In this document: one piece after another, positions 1 through 11,398 of the stretch
Layout of the letters: each line of letters starts with the position of its first letter
How positions within the stretch are numbered: the first letter of the stretch is position 1
DNA from: Isoetes taiwanensis
Taxonomy: Eukaryota; Streptophyta; Lycopodiopsida; Isoetales; Isoetaceae
Assembly: GCA_021234155.1 (NCBI GenBank)
Contig: JAJEKV010000277.1
Location: forward strand, 310,001 to 374,000
Length of the DNA stretch: 64,000 bases
Direction: 5' to 3'
The notes under the pieces: model-generated
Told to the model about the DNA's origin: nothing
What the model saw: only the letters and a program-made list of their open reading frames with translations
The model's database searches: none
Program-made: the position numbers and the translations under genes

Positions 1-464
1 AACTGCTCCAACATTTTGTGCATTGAATTCCATCATTGCTTTGATTACCCTTTTGAACCCCTAGCTCTGAGTTTCCCCTGGGAAAACTCCACAACATGCT
101 TAAATAATCGACTGTAGAGCACTCTCTAGCCCAGCAAGTCATTAACTCCTTAACGTCTGATGCAGAAACCAGGTTTTAAAAGAAGACACGAACTTGATAT
201 CAGTCGTAATGATGACAATGGCGAGAGAACAACCATCAAATGAAAAGATACCAAACCACTCCATTTTGTTTGTCTATTATGGCATTTTGGAAGGGAACTT
301 CCATGTTTGCTGGTGCAGAAGCCAGAAATGAGACCTTTGAAGCATGCTCATTAAATGTCCCGTGGCCATGTGAATTCAACAACTAGCTATTATACAGGGT
401 TATTGTAAAAGAATTCAAGTTGTAGCAGAGTCAACTGTCGATTTAGAAGTAATGTTACTCCTTG

Positions 465-2613
465 TCAAGCTCTGGCCAAAATCTCTATGCATGAAGTGTT
501 TGTAGTAGACATCTCATTAACACTGGCGTCTAGAACTTCTTCAACGTCAAACATACATGGGAAAGAACACTGGGAAGCATCTGAAATAAAGGAATCTAAA
601 ATCAAAGCTTCCAGAGGAGGATGATCAGCATCATCTTTTTCTGCTGGTCTCAAATCATCTAGAACTTCAGAAAAAACCCTTGTACCAGTCTTGATTCAAC
701 TAAAATCTCTGAAACCCCATCTTTTTCTAATAAGTCCTATCATCTATTACTGTTTCACATAAATACAAATGCGTTAGGCGTGATTTGTATTACGCTTATC
801 CAAATAATGCTCGGCGTGATTTAGTCTAACAATGAAATATAATTAAAGCACACTTGACGCGATTTAATTTGAATTGAAGATAAACTAAATCACGCCTAGC
901 GCGATTTCATCTGCAAGGCGAGCAATACTAAGTACATACAATGAGCATGCGACCATACCTTTCATCTTCAGTTTCGTTGTCGTCGTCGGTGTCATTCTCC
1001 CCCTTCCCCACCCGTAATCTCCGTGTTCTTCTGACTATTAGAATTATTGTTTTCTATTAGCCCCTTTATGTCCTTCACAACTGACATTATTTTAGTGTTG
1101 ATTTGGCAAACCTGGGAATCACTAGAGTCGCTTGGGTTATCAATGGCCCTTTCTCTCTCGGTTGCCTTATCAATTAACTCCCTGTTAATCTGTGAATCTA
1201 TTGTAGAGATGGTTGCATCACCCGCAAGGGCCCATGTTCTACATTATCACATTACTTTGAGTAGCCAGTTTCACAGCCAATTGCTCATTACTTTCCTTAT
1301 CAGACTGCGCATTACTGGTTCCCTCACCAAAACCATCGTCCATTTTTTAGTTTGACAAGTTCACGAGGCTTTTGATTGCTGAAGATTTCAGGTTGCCATA
1401 AGGTTAGGAGATTTGGCAAGTACATGCATGAGGAATAGTTCAAGGAAGTCTTTAACCTACTCATCACTCACAAAACAGTGACATCTTCTAACACCCGTAG
1501 GAGCCTTTCGGGCAATATAACCTCCAACATGAAGCTCCAAGCATGTTGTGTCAATTGGAGCAAAAGCTTCGACGAGGTAAGCAGCCACAGACGAGGGGAG
1601 ACTATTTTATTTAAGGGACCCTTCTCCTTGTCCGACTCATCTTCATGATCCAGATCCAGATCTGTATAAAATAGAATTAGTGTCCCTAGTGTCATGAGGC
1701 CACCGGACTGATGTAGCATGTGCGAGCTCTCCTATGGGGATGCTACAAGTGCATCATGTTGTCGTTAAGTTTGGATCATCTAGAAGAACATTCCCATGCA
1801 CTGCTATTGTCAACTTTGGTCTTAGCATTATCATATTCCTCGTCTGATAGCATAGATATCATAATGAAGATCACATGTGCCATCTTGCATGATGTTTGCA
1901 GCTCGTTATCCTTAACATCATATACTAGGCATCCCTCCCCAATAACTTTCAGGCACTCCAGATCATGAGCAGCGGATAGTGCATGTAGATGTGAGTCGCC
2001 TGAAGGACATATGATGACAATGGTAAGGGACATCTCAGTTGTCAATCTTATATAGCTAGTAAAGAAGATGCTATAGTCCTTCTGGTTCATCCCCATGTCT
2101 CCTCTCCCACCTCTACTGTCCAATACAAAGAGTGATATGTTTTTAAGGCAAGTAGTTGATTCTGGCAAGAGACCTTTGTACCCGATGGAGACTGAATACT
2201 GAACAGTCTTCTTCTCCAATAATATTCTTCACAAAGACCACATTTCTTCTCAACTTGGGTAGTACCTTAGGGGGCAGAGTCTCTCAATGTTTTGCATTCT
2301 TAGCCTTCCAATTCTTTAGGAAGTCATTTGACCAAAATACAAACTTCTTTATGTCATCATTACTGACTTTGTACTTGTCAAGCAATCCAATTTCAGATAA
2401 TGCAACATCCCCCGATAGCCTTTGTAACTTAGCTCCTACAACTGACTTCATTGTACCTACATCCTTCACATGGCTACAACACTCAATGAAGGACATCCTA
2501 TCCTTAGTGAAACTACTCTTCTTGTACAAGACCTTCTTCAGGCACTGGTCTAACACCCAAACGGTCTCAGTGTCGTTTACCCCTGAGTCTTTCTCATCTC
2601 TGTCACATCTCAA
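465..2613 (-). pseudogene. Unrecognised minus-strand coding fragments
   Basis: Four open stretches lie in order on the minus strand: 2613-2284 (109 residues, ends KNAKH), 2219-1776 (147 residues), 1719-1468 (83 residues) and 653-465 (62 residues). Their composition is normal for protein: charged and aliphatic residues are balanced, and an acidic stretch DLDLDHEDESDKEKG lies in the third. The frames change between them and I see no clean splice chain, so this is either an intron-containing gene or a decayed mobile-element gene. I do not recognise the family. The longer plus-strand ORF across 2156-2797 is antisense to these and runs into repeat sequence, so I treat it as a shadow. Confidence 0.3.
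765..912. repeat. Cluster of inverted GGCGTGATTT motifs
   Basis: The motif GGCGTGATTT or its variant occurs near 773, 814 and 858, and in inverted form near 887 (AAATCACGCCTAGCGCGATTT-like, both halves complementary). The copies lie within about 150 bases and face each other, so the segment could fold or could be a decayed small inverted-repeat element. No target duplication was found. Confidence 0.35.
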
Positions 2614-3115
2614 GGTATCCCATCAATCCGAGCCATCAGATCGACGCATGCATGCATTGCATGCTTTCTCTGATTGCAAGATCGCTATTTTAGGCGTCAT
2701 CAACATCTCATCGGGGCTTCCTCGTCTCTCTCATCAGTATCTTATTCTCTCTTATTTGAAACCATGCAGGGGAGGGGCTTTTCCCTTATTAGATTGAACA
2801 ATTTGGCATTTTTTTCCATTATGTGGCATGTTTTTCCCCAGCCTTGCCTCTTCTTTGGCCATAATCCTTTGACCTTCGACCTCGATCCCATTTTGATAAG
2901 AAAGTTCTCTTCTATTCGGGAGGTTTTTGTCATTTTCATGCGAGCCCTATTCTAGAATCCCATCGATCTGAGCCATCAGATCGAGATTCTAGATGGGGCG
3001 AGCATGCATATCTCGTATACATGCATTGCATGCTTTCTCTGGTTGGAAGATCACTATTTTAGGCCAGGTTCTCCATCAACATCTCATCGATGCTACATAT
3101 TCTAAACGAGGTGCA
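2605..3115 (+). repeat. ~350-bp dispersed tandem repeat family, copy 1
   Basis: Two successive units begin near 2620 and 2955. Each has a block reading CCCATCGATCTGAGCC or close to it, then ATCAGATCGA, then GCATGCATGCATTGCATGC, then CTATTTTAGGC. The same ordered blocks (TCTAGAATCCCATCGATC, GACGAGCATGCATG, CTATTTTAGGCGC, CTCATCGG.GCTTCCTC, GAGGGGCTT, GACCTTCG, CTATTCGGG) recur in reverse orientation at 59,520-60,540. The first unit is about 335 bp and the second is cut off near 3,115. No coding potential is evident; the small ORFs in it are fortuitous. Confidence 0.65.
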
Positions 3116-3439
3116 CCCTAGCCTACCACAATCGTCGGATCCATCGATCCTATGCCCCAGACTGTATGTTGGGGCGTCTGGGTGCCTCTCATTTCACTTA
3201 CGGTCATTTATGATTGGAGGCACCTATGATTTTGAAATATAAAATACGAGTTCGTCTAAGGTTTTGACTATACGACTTTGCCTAAGGTTTTAAATTATAT
3301 GAAATACGAGGGCTCGAACCTCTACCAAAATAACTCAATGTCCTAATAATACTACTTCAATCAATATATCCAAAGCTAATGTGATTATTTTCTATCTTAA
3401 ATCTATATATTTTTTAAACCTATTCAATTATTTTAGGGA

Positions 3440-3835
3440 TATATAGTCTATGGTTTCAGAAATTGTTATACAGTATAGCAAATTTTGTACTTGCATACTC
3501 CACAAACGAGGAACTTTACGTACGGTGTAGATTAAGGAATAAGGGGTGAATATGCCTATCCAACAGCTCTCGTTTCCTGGAGTTACCCCCCGTGTGAGTA
3601 TGCACCCAAACCAAAGGGGGTTTAAGGGGGATTTTAATTTAAATGTGTTGGACCCAATGGTTGTGTTAATTAATGTCAATGGTAGTTATGTGTTGGTTGT
3701 TAATGTCAATGGTTGTTATGTGTTGGTTGTTATGTGTTGGGGGATTTAATTTTTATATGTTGGATGTTAATAGTTTGTGTTGCAAAAAAAAAATTCTGAA
3801 ACCTTCGGGGCCTTAGGGGCCCTGGGTGACAAAAA
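3440..3835 (+). repeat. Two-arm dispersed repeat, copy 1
   Basis: Arm A (about 3475-3545) contains ACTCCACAAACGAGGA and a TACGTACGG block followed by GGAATAAGGGG. Arm B (about 3575-3820) starts TACCCCCCGTGTGAGTATG, continues with a CCAAACCAAAGGGGGTTTAA block and GATTTTAATTTAAATGTGTT, then runs through T/G-rich repeats to an A-tract and CCTTCGGGGCCTTAGGGGCC. The same two arms occur at 28,040-28,400, but arm B is inverted relative to arm A there. Inside arm B the phrase GTCAATGGTTGTTATGTGTTGG is repeated in part two to three times. Confidence 0.6.
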
Positions 3836-4902
3836 TTTTAGAATTCAAACCAGAAAAAAACTAGAATTCATTTGAGGCTTTCATCACCTATAGCTTTTGA
3901 ATTTCATCACAATAAAACAAATAGAACATAAGTAAAAGTTACCATAAAGATAGAGCGGATTGGTCCCATTATTCTGAAAGTCATAAAGTTTGCAACACCC
4001 ATACACAAACATTTTTCAACTGGAATTTAACAGCAGCCTTTGGCCTCCATGGATTCTTGTGGTGAGAAACCAAAGTGGGAAACTTTTCTGCTTGTTAGCA
4101 CAAGGATCTAGAAGCCTTGGAATTTGCTTAATAACTGCCTCAAAATCTAAAAATGCATGGTAATTTTTTGCAAGCTTCATTCGGAATGAGCCATAAAACA
4201 ATATCCAATAGCGCAATCCTGTATTAATCAGCTAGTAGGATGTGAAAGCCGACCAAACCCGGCCAAAAAATTGCTGTTTTAGAATAGATAACTTAACCAA
4301 ACATATCCATATCATACACTATCAAAAAGATCTCGGAGAGAGCTTTCCAACGCAATAAAAATCATCTCAAATATGAACAATTAGAAAAATGGGAGTAGAT
4401 CTATGTTCAAGTAAGAGATGTTTAATTTCCGTGGCTGTTCACTGATAAACTGATGACAACTCCAAACAACTCCTCTGTTTCGATGTACAGGTATAAGGTA
4501 TAAGTGACACATGGTGGATTTATTAGAATTCTTTTGGAACTTTGTCTTGCCAACCAAGAAAACAAACAAAATAACAAATAAATTCTTTCCTACACAGAGT
4601 CAGGAGTACTTAGATATAGGTTAAATAGTAAAATTCGATGTTCAAATATTCGACAATGGACATTCACTTTGTCAAGGCTGCGGCAAAAGTGAAAAGCTCG
4701 GCACTAATTAACAAATTTTTCTAAGTTTATTCTTTTAGTTATCACTTCTAGAATGACAGGTTTTGGACACCACGATACACATTTCAACAAAAACCCATAA
4801 AATCTTTATATATCACGATACATATATACTAAAGCAACATAAAACAATACCCCCAAAGCTCCTTGCTAGGGATGCATAGATCTAACAACTTTATATCTCC
4901 AC

Positions 4903-4948
4903 AATAGAACCGTATCTATGCCCGGCAACGCCGAGCACCCATTACTAG
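4903..4948 (+). mobile_element. Helitron-type 3' terminus (plus)
   Basis: The sequence TGCCCGGCAACGCCGAGCA can form a GC-rich hairpin and is followed after 5-6 bases by ATTACTAG and then T. A short GC hairpin about 10 bases before a terminal CTRR, followed by T, is the hallmark of Helitron 3' ends. I cannot place the matching 5' TC end. Confidence 0.5.
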
Positions 4949-4966
4949 TAACATTATAATATAGGA

Positions 4967-5003
4967 CTAGTAATGGTGCCCAGCGTTGTTGGGTGTAAGT
5001 TGA
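4967..5003 (-). mobile_element. Helitron-type 3' terminus (minus), facing the first
   Basis: On the minus strand ACACCCAACAACGCTGGGCA is followed by CCATTACTAG and T. It is about 80% similar to the plus-strand terminus at 4903-4948, and the two 3' ends face each other with 18 bases (4949-4966) between them. This may be two elements inserted end to end, or a composite or palindromic element. Confidence 0.45.
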
Positions 5004-5396
5004 GAGGCGATAAATGTTTTGGGCTGCAATGGAGAAAGTGAGCCCATCGCTATGCAATTCTTACTTTTGTAATTTGCCTATTTTATTTGATATATGATAT
5101 TGCCCACCATCGATGGAAGTTCCCGGTGATGTACATGAATAGTTGTGTTGCGTATATCTTTGGACTTTTAGAAATGTTGCCTACTCAATTGCGTGAATAG
5201 TTGAAATACCGAATAGTTGAACCAGAGCCTGTCATTGCATAGATATGAGGGACATCATAGATCCTACTTAAATGCTTTAGGTTTTGCGTTTAATTGAACG
5301 TTGTTGCACGACTCTTATAAATGCTATCTTCAAAGTTTGTTGCTAGAGGTCTAACAAACCACCTCTTTCCAATCTTCAGTAGCAACTCCTATAATG

Positions 5397-5496
5397 TAGT
5401 TCTATGGTTGCTTCTTTGAGGATGATATAACGTTTTAGCTATGATATAGTTCTATGGTTGCTTCTTTGAGGATGATATAATGTTTTAGATGTTGAT
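5397..5496. repeat. 50-bp tandem duplication
   Basis: The unit starting TAGTTCTATGGTTGCTTC occurs at 5397-5446 and again at 5447-5496 with only a few substitutions, so the copying event is recent. Confidence 0.85.
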
Positions 5497-5686
5497 TTTC
5501 TTGTCCATCCATGCATAAAATAACATTCATTAACATTGCAAAGTACTTTGTGCAGCTCTTATAACATGGATAATTCTCTATATAACATGCCTTTTTCTTT
5601 ACACGTCTAGATACATGCTTTAGCTTTGTGTTGATAGGAGACATACACAAAAAGAATAAAAGAATGCCTTTAATATTATAGTACTA

Positions 5687-5719
5687 CTAGAAACGTATGC
5701 CCGGCGATGCCGGGCATTA
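5687..5719 (-). mobile_element. Helitron-type 3' terminus (minus), third copy
   Basis: On the minus strand ATGCCCGGCATCGCCGGGCA, an almost perfect hairpin, is followed by TACGTTTCTAG and T. This fits the hairpin-CTAG-T arrangement of Helitron 3' ends. The hairpin is nearly palindromic, so orientation is taken from the CTAG side. Confidence 0.45.
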
Positions 5720-6022
5720 GTCGTGGACGCATGAAGGCATTTATGTGCGTTAGTTGTGATTGTGTCGTGAATGTGCCCGATGCATTCAAGGCAATATATG
5801 TGTAGGTGAAATAGACACATATAAATGGTGAACAAACTTTACGTTTTTAAATGTGCACGCAATATGAAGCACAAACAAAATGCTAAACAAATATACTGGG
5901 TTTATATGCAAATACAGAATAGTTTTGGTGTTCGTCAATCTCAATGGATCCACATCATAAAGAACCTGTCCGAAAGAACTCTAGGAACGTCTGTAGGCTC
6001 GATGTAAAGCTCAGTTGCAAAG

Positions 6023-6510
6023 CTAATTAGGTATAGAAGCTCCTGTCATCATGCCGATGGTGGCAAACATGAATGTGTAAACATGCTCTGATACCATGTC
6101 CCACACGCGCGACTCAGGTCTACCAACAACAATGTTATACTTTGTTGGAAGCTCGTAATCACCAACTGCGTCATGTGGGATCCGTTGCCCAAGCCTTAAA
6201 CTGTCTCCCATCACAAACACCAATGTGTTGATGCCTCCTGACCTGAAGCAGGTATTCCTGCATGTATACTTGGAGGGGAACTTTTTTGACTCCAACACAG
6301 CAATATGCCAGTGGGACCTACAATAATAAGATATCATTTCAGAAAAAGATAGGAGAAACGCATAAAATAACCTATTAAGAAGCATATAAGCAATTGTTAT
6401 TGTTAGAACTAACAAATCTTACACTCACCATCCCTACGATGTACATAAACTATCGCCCTTGGCTTAGGATTTCCATGTTTCCGAGGTACAAAGGGTGTGT
6501 AGGGCTTCAT
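6023..6510 (-). CDS. Small two-exon hypothetical gene
   Basis: Exon 1 runs from the ATG at 6510 (MKPYTPFVPRKHGNPKPRAI...VYVHRRDG) to a donor within 6421-6428 (GTGAGTGT or the overlapping GTGTAAG). The acceptor TAG lies at 6320-6318, and exon 2 continues in frame with SHWHIAVLESKKF, GDSLRLGQRIPHDAVGDYEL and ends ...MMTGASIPN stop at 6023-6025. The GTGTAAG donor keeps frame exactly and joins RRDGE to SHWHIAV. The product would be about 125 residues. I do not recognise a family; the run VFVMGDSLRLGQ...VVGRPESRVWDMV reads like folded protein rather than noise. It may be host-derived or part of a neighbouring mobile element. Confidence 0.45.
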
Positions 6511-6810
6511 GATCTGCTTAGTTATTTGTGAAGTATAATGAATCAACAGCTAAAATTACTGCTTCTATTCTGCAGATCTCTCCTAGATTTTTCTAAGTTT
6601 TGTATTTCTAAATATTCGTAGTATATCTCAGTAAAACCTTTCAATGTCTCATCCAATCCGTCTACAATGGATCAATATAATCAATGCACTCTGCCTTCCT
6701 GGCCCAAAGTTGATATGATTTTGGAGCCTAATTATTATATAATGGATGTACTAACTTTAGAGTTGTCTAGAGGAGTTGTATTGTTTTAGCCCACAAGTCA
6801 ATTGTGTTTA

Positions 6811-6955
6811 ACCCCCGGGGGGTTCACGTATGTATTCCGTAGAATACATGTGCGTGCACGGAAGAGGGGTTTTTTCGAAAAAAAATAGTACGTATACATG
6901 CGGGCGCTCATACGTTTTGGCGCCCATATGTATGCATTTTCCACGGTCTGGGGAT
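6811..6955. mobile_element. Partial MITE related to the 13,126 element
   Basis: CCCCGGGGGGTTCAC at 6814 matches the left terminal repeat of the MITE at 13,126-13,361. CATGTGCGTGCA and a GGGGTTTTTTCGA block inside it are also shared. The opposite end (GTGAATCCCCC...) is not found downstream, so the copy is truncated or diverged. Confidence 0.45.
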
Positions 6956-8330
6956 GGATTTCTTGGAGCTGCTAAGGCGTAAGAGTACGTTTTAGGGCTT
7001 TGAATCCGAAGCTTGCTGCCAGAAAAACGTTTTAGGATTTGGTGTTTTGGAGGTAATGTTTTGAAGTTTTTTCGTCCCTAAGAGGCATTTGCAAATGCCC
7101 TTGTTGGTGATTTATGCTTAAAACGACAGGCTGGTGCTTATGTTTGGATGTGCCGTAACTGATAGTAGCACATGTCTTCTCTGTCTACACTGCACAGGTG
7201 CTCAAAATGCTGGGCGGACCTCTGTGGATGCAACAAACGGCATGCTTGAAAGGTTTCTTTTGCATAAAAATGCAACAGTTGTACATGGCTGATGCCATAA
7301 CTGATAGAGGCATATATTTGCTCTGCTTGAACTGCTCAAGTTGGTGTTGTTTTGATCACGAGTTCTTATTCATATGTCGAGAATGCCAGGCTCAAATATT
7401 TGCCTTTGCGAGCGACTCATGATTGGAAGTTTAAACCTCGACTTCAATACTCGGGTTCGTTTTCATCATTTTTCGGTGAAAATGGTGGTGTTAATCTGAG
7501 TTAATGAGATATATTGCGAGAGATATAGATCCGTCTAAGAAGTTAGATCTAGAATACTATGAAATAGAACATGAAAACATGTATGAGTTGAATGGAAAAA
7601 GTCTTTGCTTTTTGCCCTCTTCTTTGATATGCCTGTTGAAGACTGCATGATTGTATTTCTTTTTTGTATTTGACTGTGAAGTAACATGTCTGACGTAACA
7701 TGTCTGTTTACCTGCAGGCGTTGATCGTGGACATCTACCTAGCTAGCAGATATGCACATCTCTTGTGATTGGTAGACATCTTCATGACTTTACTTAGTTT
7801 TGCTTGCTTCGTTTGGAAGTCAGCTGAGGTAAGGATCTCTGTTCTTGCATGGCATTTTCCTTTATCCTTTTACCATTGGAATGATATTTGCGAAAAACTG
7901 TACATATGGATCTTCTCCAGGATCCATTAGATTTTAAGGAGTTCGATGCCCCAGCTATTCCATTCTACCTATATACAACTAGAAATAATCAAGCCCAGTC
8001 CTCTAGGCTAAAAAGTTTATTTATTATAATAATATTGAACAACAAGATTAACAATTATGCTACAGACATAATTGCTGTCTGCAAACTCATTGCAAACAAA
8101 ATTATTCCTAGGAATTCACCTACCTCCTTCACGGAGCTACACACTTAATTAACAACTTAACTAAAACTACTTTAAATAGGCAATATGCAACTTCGCCTTT
8201 TCCTTTTGAACTTTGTCCGCAAATGCAACTTGTTAATTCATCTTGGTGCTTGGTTCAGGCAGAAGTTCTTCTATTTGAAACACTTGGGCTGGGGGTCCAC
8301 TAGGACGAGGATTTGTTCTATATTCCCTTC
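6956..8330. other. No gene recognised
   Basis: Several short ORFs are present (7198-7422, 7888-8148, 8185-8376) but none has a recognisable motif or a consistent splice pattern. The stretch is AT-rich and probably decayed repeat or intergenic sequence. Confidence 0.4.
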
Positions 8331-8338
8331 GTTCACCT

Positions 8339-9162
8339 TTATTGCCTCGGCCATCCCGGTCTTCTTTTGCATTTAACTTCAGGGCAATCTACTTTAAGAT
8401 GTGGTCCTCCACAATAGAAACATCCTCTTTTCTTTGATGAAGACCGGTCAAATTGGTTGTCCCACCTTGTTTTCTGAGATTGATCTTGATTATCTCCCAT
8501 GCTTGGTCTGGATCTCTTGTTTTCTTTGTCTGAATTCTTGCTATTGCTTACCTTGTCATTGCCTTTATCATCAGAATATCTGTCCCATATGTTGCAATTT
8601 ATAGAATAAGGATTTAACTTTCTTTCTGCAGCAATAGCTTTTTTTGTGGCCTCTTCTAAAGTCTGCGGATCTATAAAGCTCAATTCTGCATATAAAGAAT
8701 TTTTAAGTTGCGTATCAGTTCCTTCTCATTCAATCCATCCATTTGAGTAGACAAGTATATAAATTCTGATGTATACTGGTAGACTGATTCATTGTCGTCT
8801 TGTTTGAAGAGGTCCCATTCTTATTTGATGTCGCCGTGATAATTAGCAGTCAGGTTATAGCCTTATAAACCTTTCTCATGTTAAAATCTTTGGATCCATT
8901 CTTTTTCTTCCATATCTTCTAGCCATATATGTTAAATATTTATCCATGGCTTGAAGCTTCTGTTTTTCTGTAGCTTTTACTATTTGGTTTGCACGGGAGG
9001 CTCATGCAGAAATTTATAGGCTAAACACAAATATTCTAACTGACTTTGGCGTTCTACTTGATTAGAAGAGGCAAGAATAACAATTTGGTCTGCTATGTAG
9101 CTGGCATTGCTAATAGCTTGGTTATATTGCTAATCAGGTATGCCGAAGCGATTGATAGACAT
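8339..9162 (-). pseudogene. gag: LTR-retrotransposon gag (CCHC zinc knuckle)
   Basis: Reading minus from the ATG at 9162: MSINRFGIPD then a stop, QYNQAISNASYIADQIV..., later EWDLFKQDDNESVYQYTSEF, LSTQMDGLNEKELIRNLK and, in the open stretch 8683-8339, a Lys/Asp/Ser-rich linker ending in the zinc knuckle CFYCGGPHLKVDCPE. This domain order (helical capsid part, then CCHC) is that of retrotransposon Gag, which coats the RNA in the virus-like particle. At least two in-frame stops and a frameshift near 8690 break it. It lies directly downstream, in its own sense, of the primer binding site at 9196-9207 and the LTR at 9212-9866. No protease or polymerase follows, so the element is truncated at about 8,340. 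Confidence 0.65.
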
Positions 9163-9195
9163 ATCCATTCAAAGGATTGGTTTGAGGATCAAGAA

Positions 9196-9207
9196 GCTCT
9201 GATACTA
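9196..9207 (-). other. Primer binding site (tRNA-iMet type)
   Basis: On the minus strand TAGTATCAGAGC differs by one base from the plant consensus TGGTATCAGAGC, which pairs with the 3' end of initiator tRNA-Met. It lies four bases inside the candidate LTR edge. Confidence 0.6.
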
Positions 9208-9211
9208 AAAT

Positions 9212-9866
9212 TGATATGAATACAAAATATTCTAGCAAGACAATAATCACAGAATAAGTTTAAACAATTAAAGATATCTGAAAAAACAATGTCCAGCCTC
9301 CAAGATATCTGAAAAAACAATGTCCAGCCTCCGAGCACAAGAATTCAAGAGAAAGACTGAATTTTGGAAAAGGTTTGACTTAAGGAAGAAAACAATTTAA
9401 CAATAGAGCACCCGCTCCAGCATTATCACAAATTTATAAGGAAGAATAATTTAAATAAAAAGCTTGAGTCGGTATGGAAATCCACCAAAAGTGTTAATAG
9501 ACTCGGCTATCCAACTTCACACAGAAGTAGACAACAATTTTGATCTCAAAAAGGGTTTTCTTAAAGAGGCAAAATTCTGGAGCTTGGTGTCGGATTCATG
9601 TCTTCAGAATTGCGGTCCAATCTCTCTTGTAACTGCCCGCTTGTTGGTCTCAGGTGGTCGAGCCCCTTTTTTAAAAGGCTCCACGCCTTATATATTAGGA
9701 TAAAGGGATTTGCCTTTTATTGAACATATAAATGGCCATACTAATATTAACCATAGGATTGGTTTTATTTAATCTAGATGTGGTTACAAGACATGCGTAG
9801 ATATTTATGTCTTTCTTTCTCTTTCTCTTGCTCCCCAAAACCACTCCCCCGAGCAGCACAATATCA
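9212..9866 (-). mobile_element. Candidate 5' LTR of the gag element
   Basis: The ends form TGATAT...ATATCA and the inner edge abuts the primer binding site. On the minus strand a TATA-like ATATATAAGGCG lies near 9690-9700. The span is 655 bp. A 31-bp direct duplication (AGATATCTGAAAAAACAATG...) is inside at about 9272-9333. No second LTR is visible to confirm the outer edge at 9866. Confidence 0.5.
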
Positions 9867-10439
9867 GGTTGTCTCTCAGCTTAGATTCCACTCTACTCAG
9901 ATTCCACTCTCCTGATAGCCTAGGTACACAATACATACGTGCATATCTCCTCCACGCGTGCATGTGTGTACATACATATGTATATCCCTCCCATACACGA
10001 CTATGTATACGGTCTCCTATACCACCCGAACAGTGGCGACCACAGTGGAAAAATGTGCCACTCCATGTCGAAGAACCCACAACAAAATGTAATATTATAG
10101 TCCTTGGAACATGTCCCCAAATGACACATTTACATGGATGTTTATAAGAGAACTTAACCTCCTAAAGACCCAAATAACTGGTATCAAGCAAACTGGTCCA
10201 AAATAACTGTGACGAAATATATATGTCTGTATCTGTGGCAAACTTTGAAAGATGATATCTTGAGTTCCAGAGTTCTGTTTGATGTGCACCATGGCTTTTT
10301 GAATTCATACATCTATTGATTTAGGATAGATCCTGTTTTATTGAATATCACCCTCTATTTTTATAGAAAAACGACTTGCTATAACCCAAAAATTCTTCAC
10401 CATTTTCCTGTAATTGGAGCTATGCCAAAGCTGAATTCC

Positions 10440-10976
10440 TTAGAATAGCACTTCTCCTTCAAAACAAGGCCTGAGATCCTTTCCATTCCTGGGATTAGGC
10501 AACCATTCCCCTTCTGGAGTCATCAAGCACAAAGCCCCACCTGGTACCTCTTTATCAATCAGAACTGGGCCTTCCCATGAGCTTTGAAATTTGGATAGAT
10601 GCTTCTTAGTGGTACTACACAAAACCAATTGCCCTTCCTCAAATGGATTGACTGCCTGTAACTTATCGTTGATCAGCTTTACTTTTTTGTTATGCTTCAT
10701 ATTAAACTCTGCTGCTTTTTCTCTCATCTCTTGCAATTGCAGCAATCATCCATCCTATTATGCACATGATGTGGAGATGGAGCTTCTCCTATTAAACATA
10801 ATAGGGTATCTCCATGAATGAACACAAAGGAATGTCCAAATGAATAGGCATCACAACTTGCACTCCTTAAACCAATTCAAATGGTGTAAATCCTGTAGCC
10901 AACTTGTAAGTACATCTAAAACCCCATAAGGTACCAGTCAAAGCTTCATGCCAATTTCTTTAATTATCCTTCACTG
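10440..10976 (-). pseudogene. Ty3/gypsy integrase C-terminal part
   Basis: From 10,976 downward the minus strand reads VKDN, stop, RNWHEALTGTLWGFRC, TGFTPFELV and then, in the open stretch 10,745-10,440, a tail with KFQSSWEGPVLIDKEVPGGA, NPRNGKDLRPCFEGEV and a stop. The GPV/GPF-type module and the NG+xL(K/R)P ending are typical of non-chromodomain gypsy integrases. It is the continuation of the integrase at 14,059-14,640, interrupted by the LINE at 10,977-14,058. Internal stops show it is dead. Confidence 0.7.
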
Positions 10977-11398
10977 TTTTTTTTTTTTTTTGAAGAACTG
11001 TGTCATCAATATATTCAAAGAATGGTAATGTTACAAAGCAAGTGAGGAGGAAAGAGAACTGCCCCAAAGAGACAGCGATACCTCGACACTCCACAACAAA
11101 CTCACGGAAAAACTGCAACTCTACTGCTGTACAAACTGACCATCACCATCTACAACACCCAGGAAGTCCCGCCAAATGGCAAACTTCGCTCTACTAATCC
11201 AGGGGAACACCGAAAGCTTTGAAATAGCTTGTAGCCGAAGTCGAGGAATCGAGAGGTTGCAGTGCTGAATCCCCCGAAAGATCCACAACGCCGCCGCTTC
11301 CAAATCAACCACACCAACCAAGCCACGCGACGGATGCAAGGCTTCTTTGCCGCAAGAGCGGCCAAGCACCAGATACACATGAAGCGGCAAGCTGGCGG

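Noticed and set aside
2156-2797. 213-residue plus-strand ORF
   Set aside because: It is antisense to the more protein-like minus-strand fragments and its last part is dispersed repeat.
3300-3345. tRNA- or SINE-like B box (GGTTCGAGCCC on minus)
   Set aside because: No A box, acceptor stem or cloverleaf is visible at the right distance.
10020-10060. TGGCGACCACAGTGG as a tRNA-Arg-type primer binding site on the plus strand
   Set aside because: It resembles the site of Tat/Ogre elements only in the first eight bases, and no LTR border or plus-strand gag goes with it.
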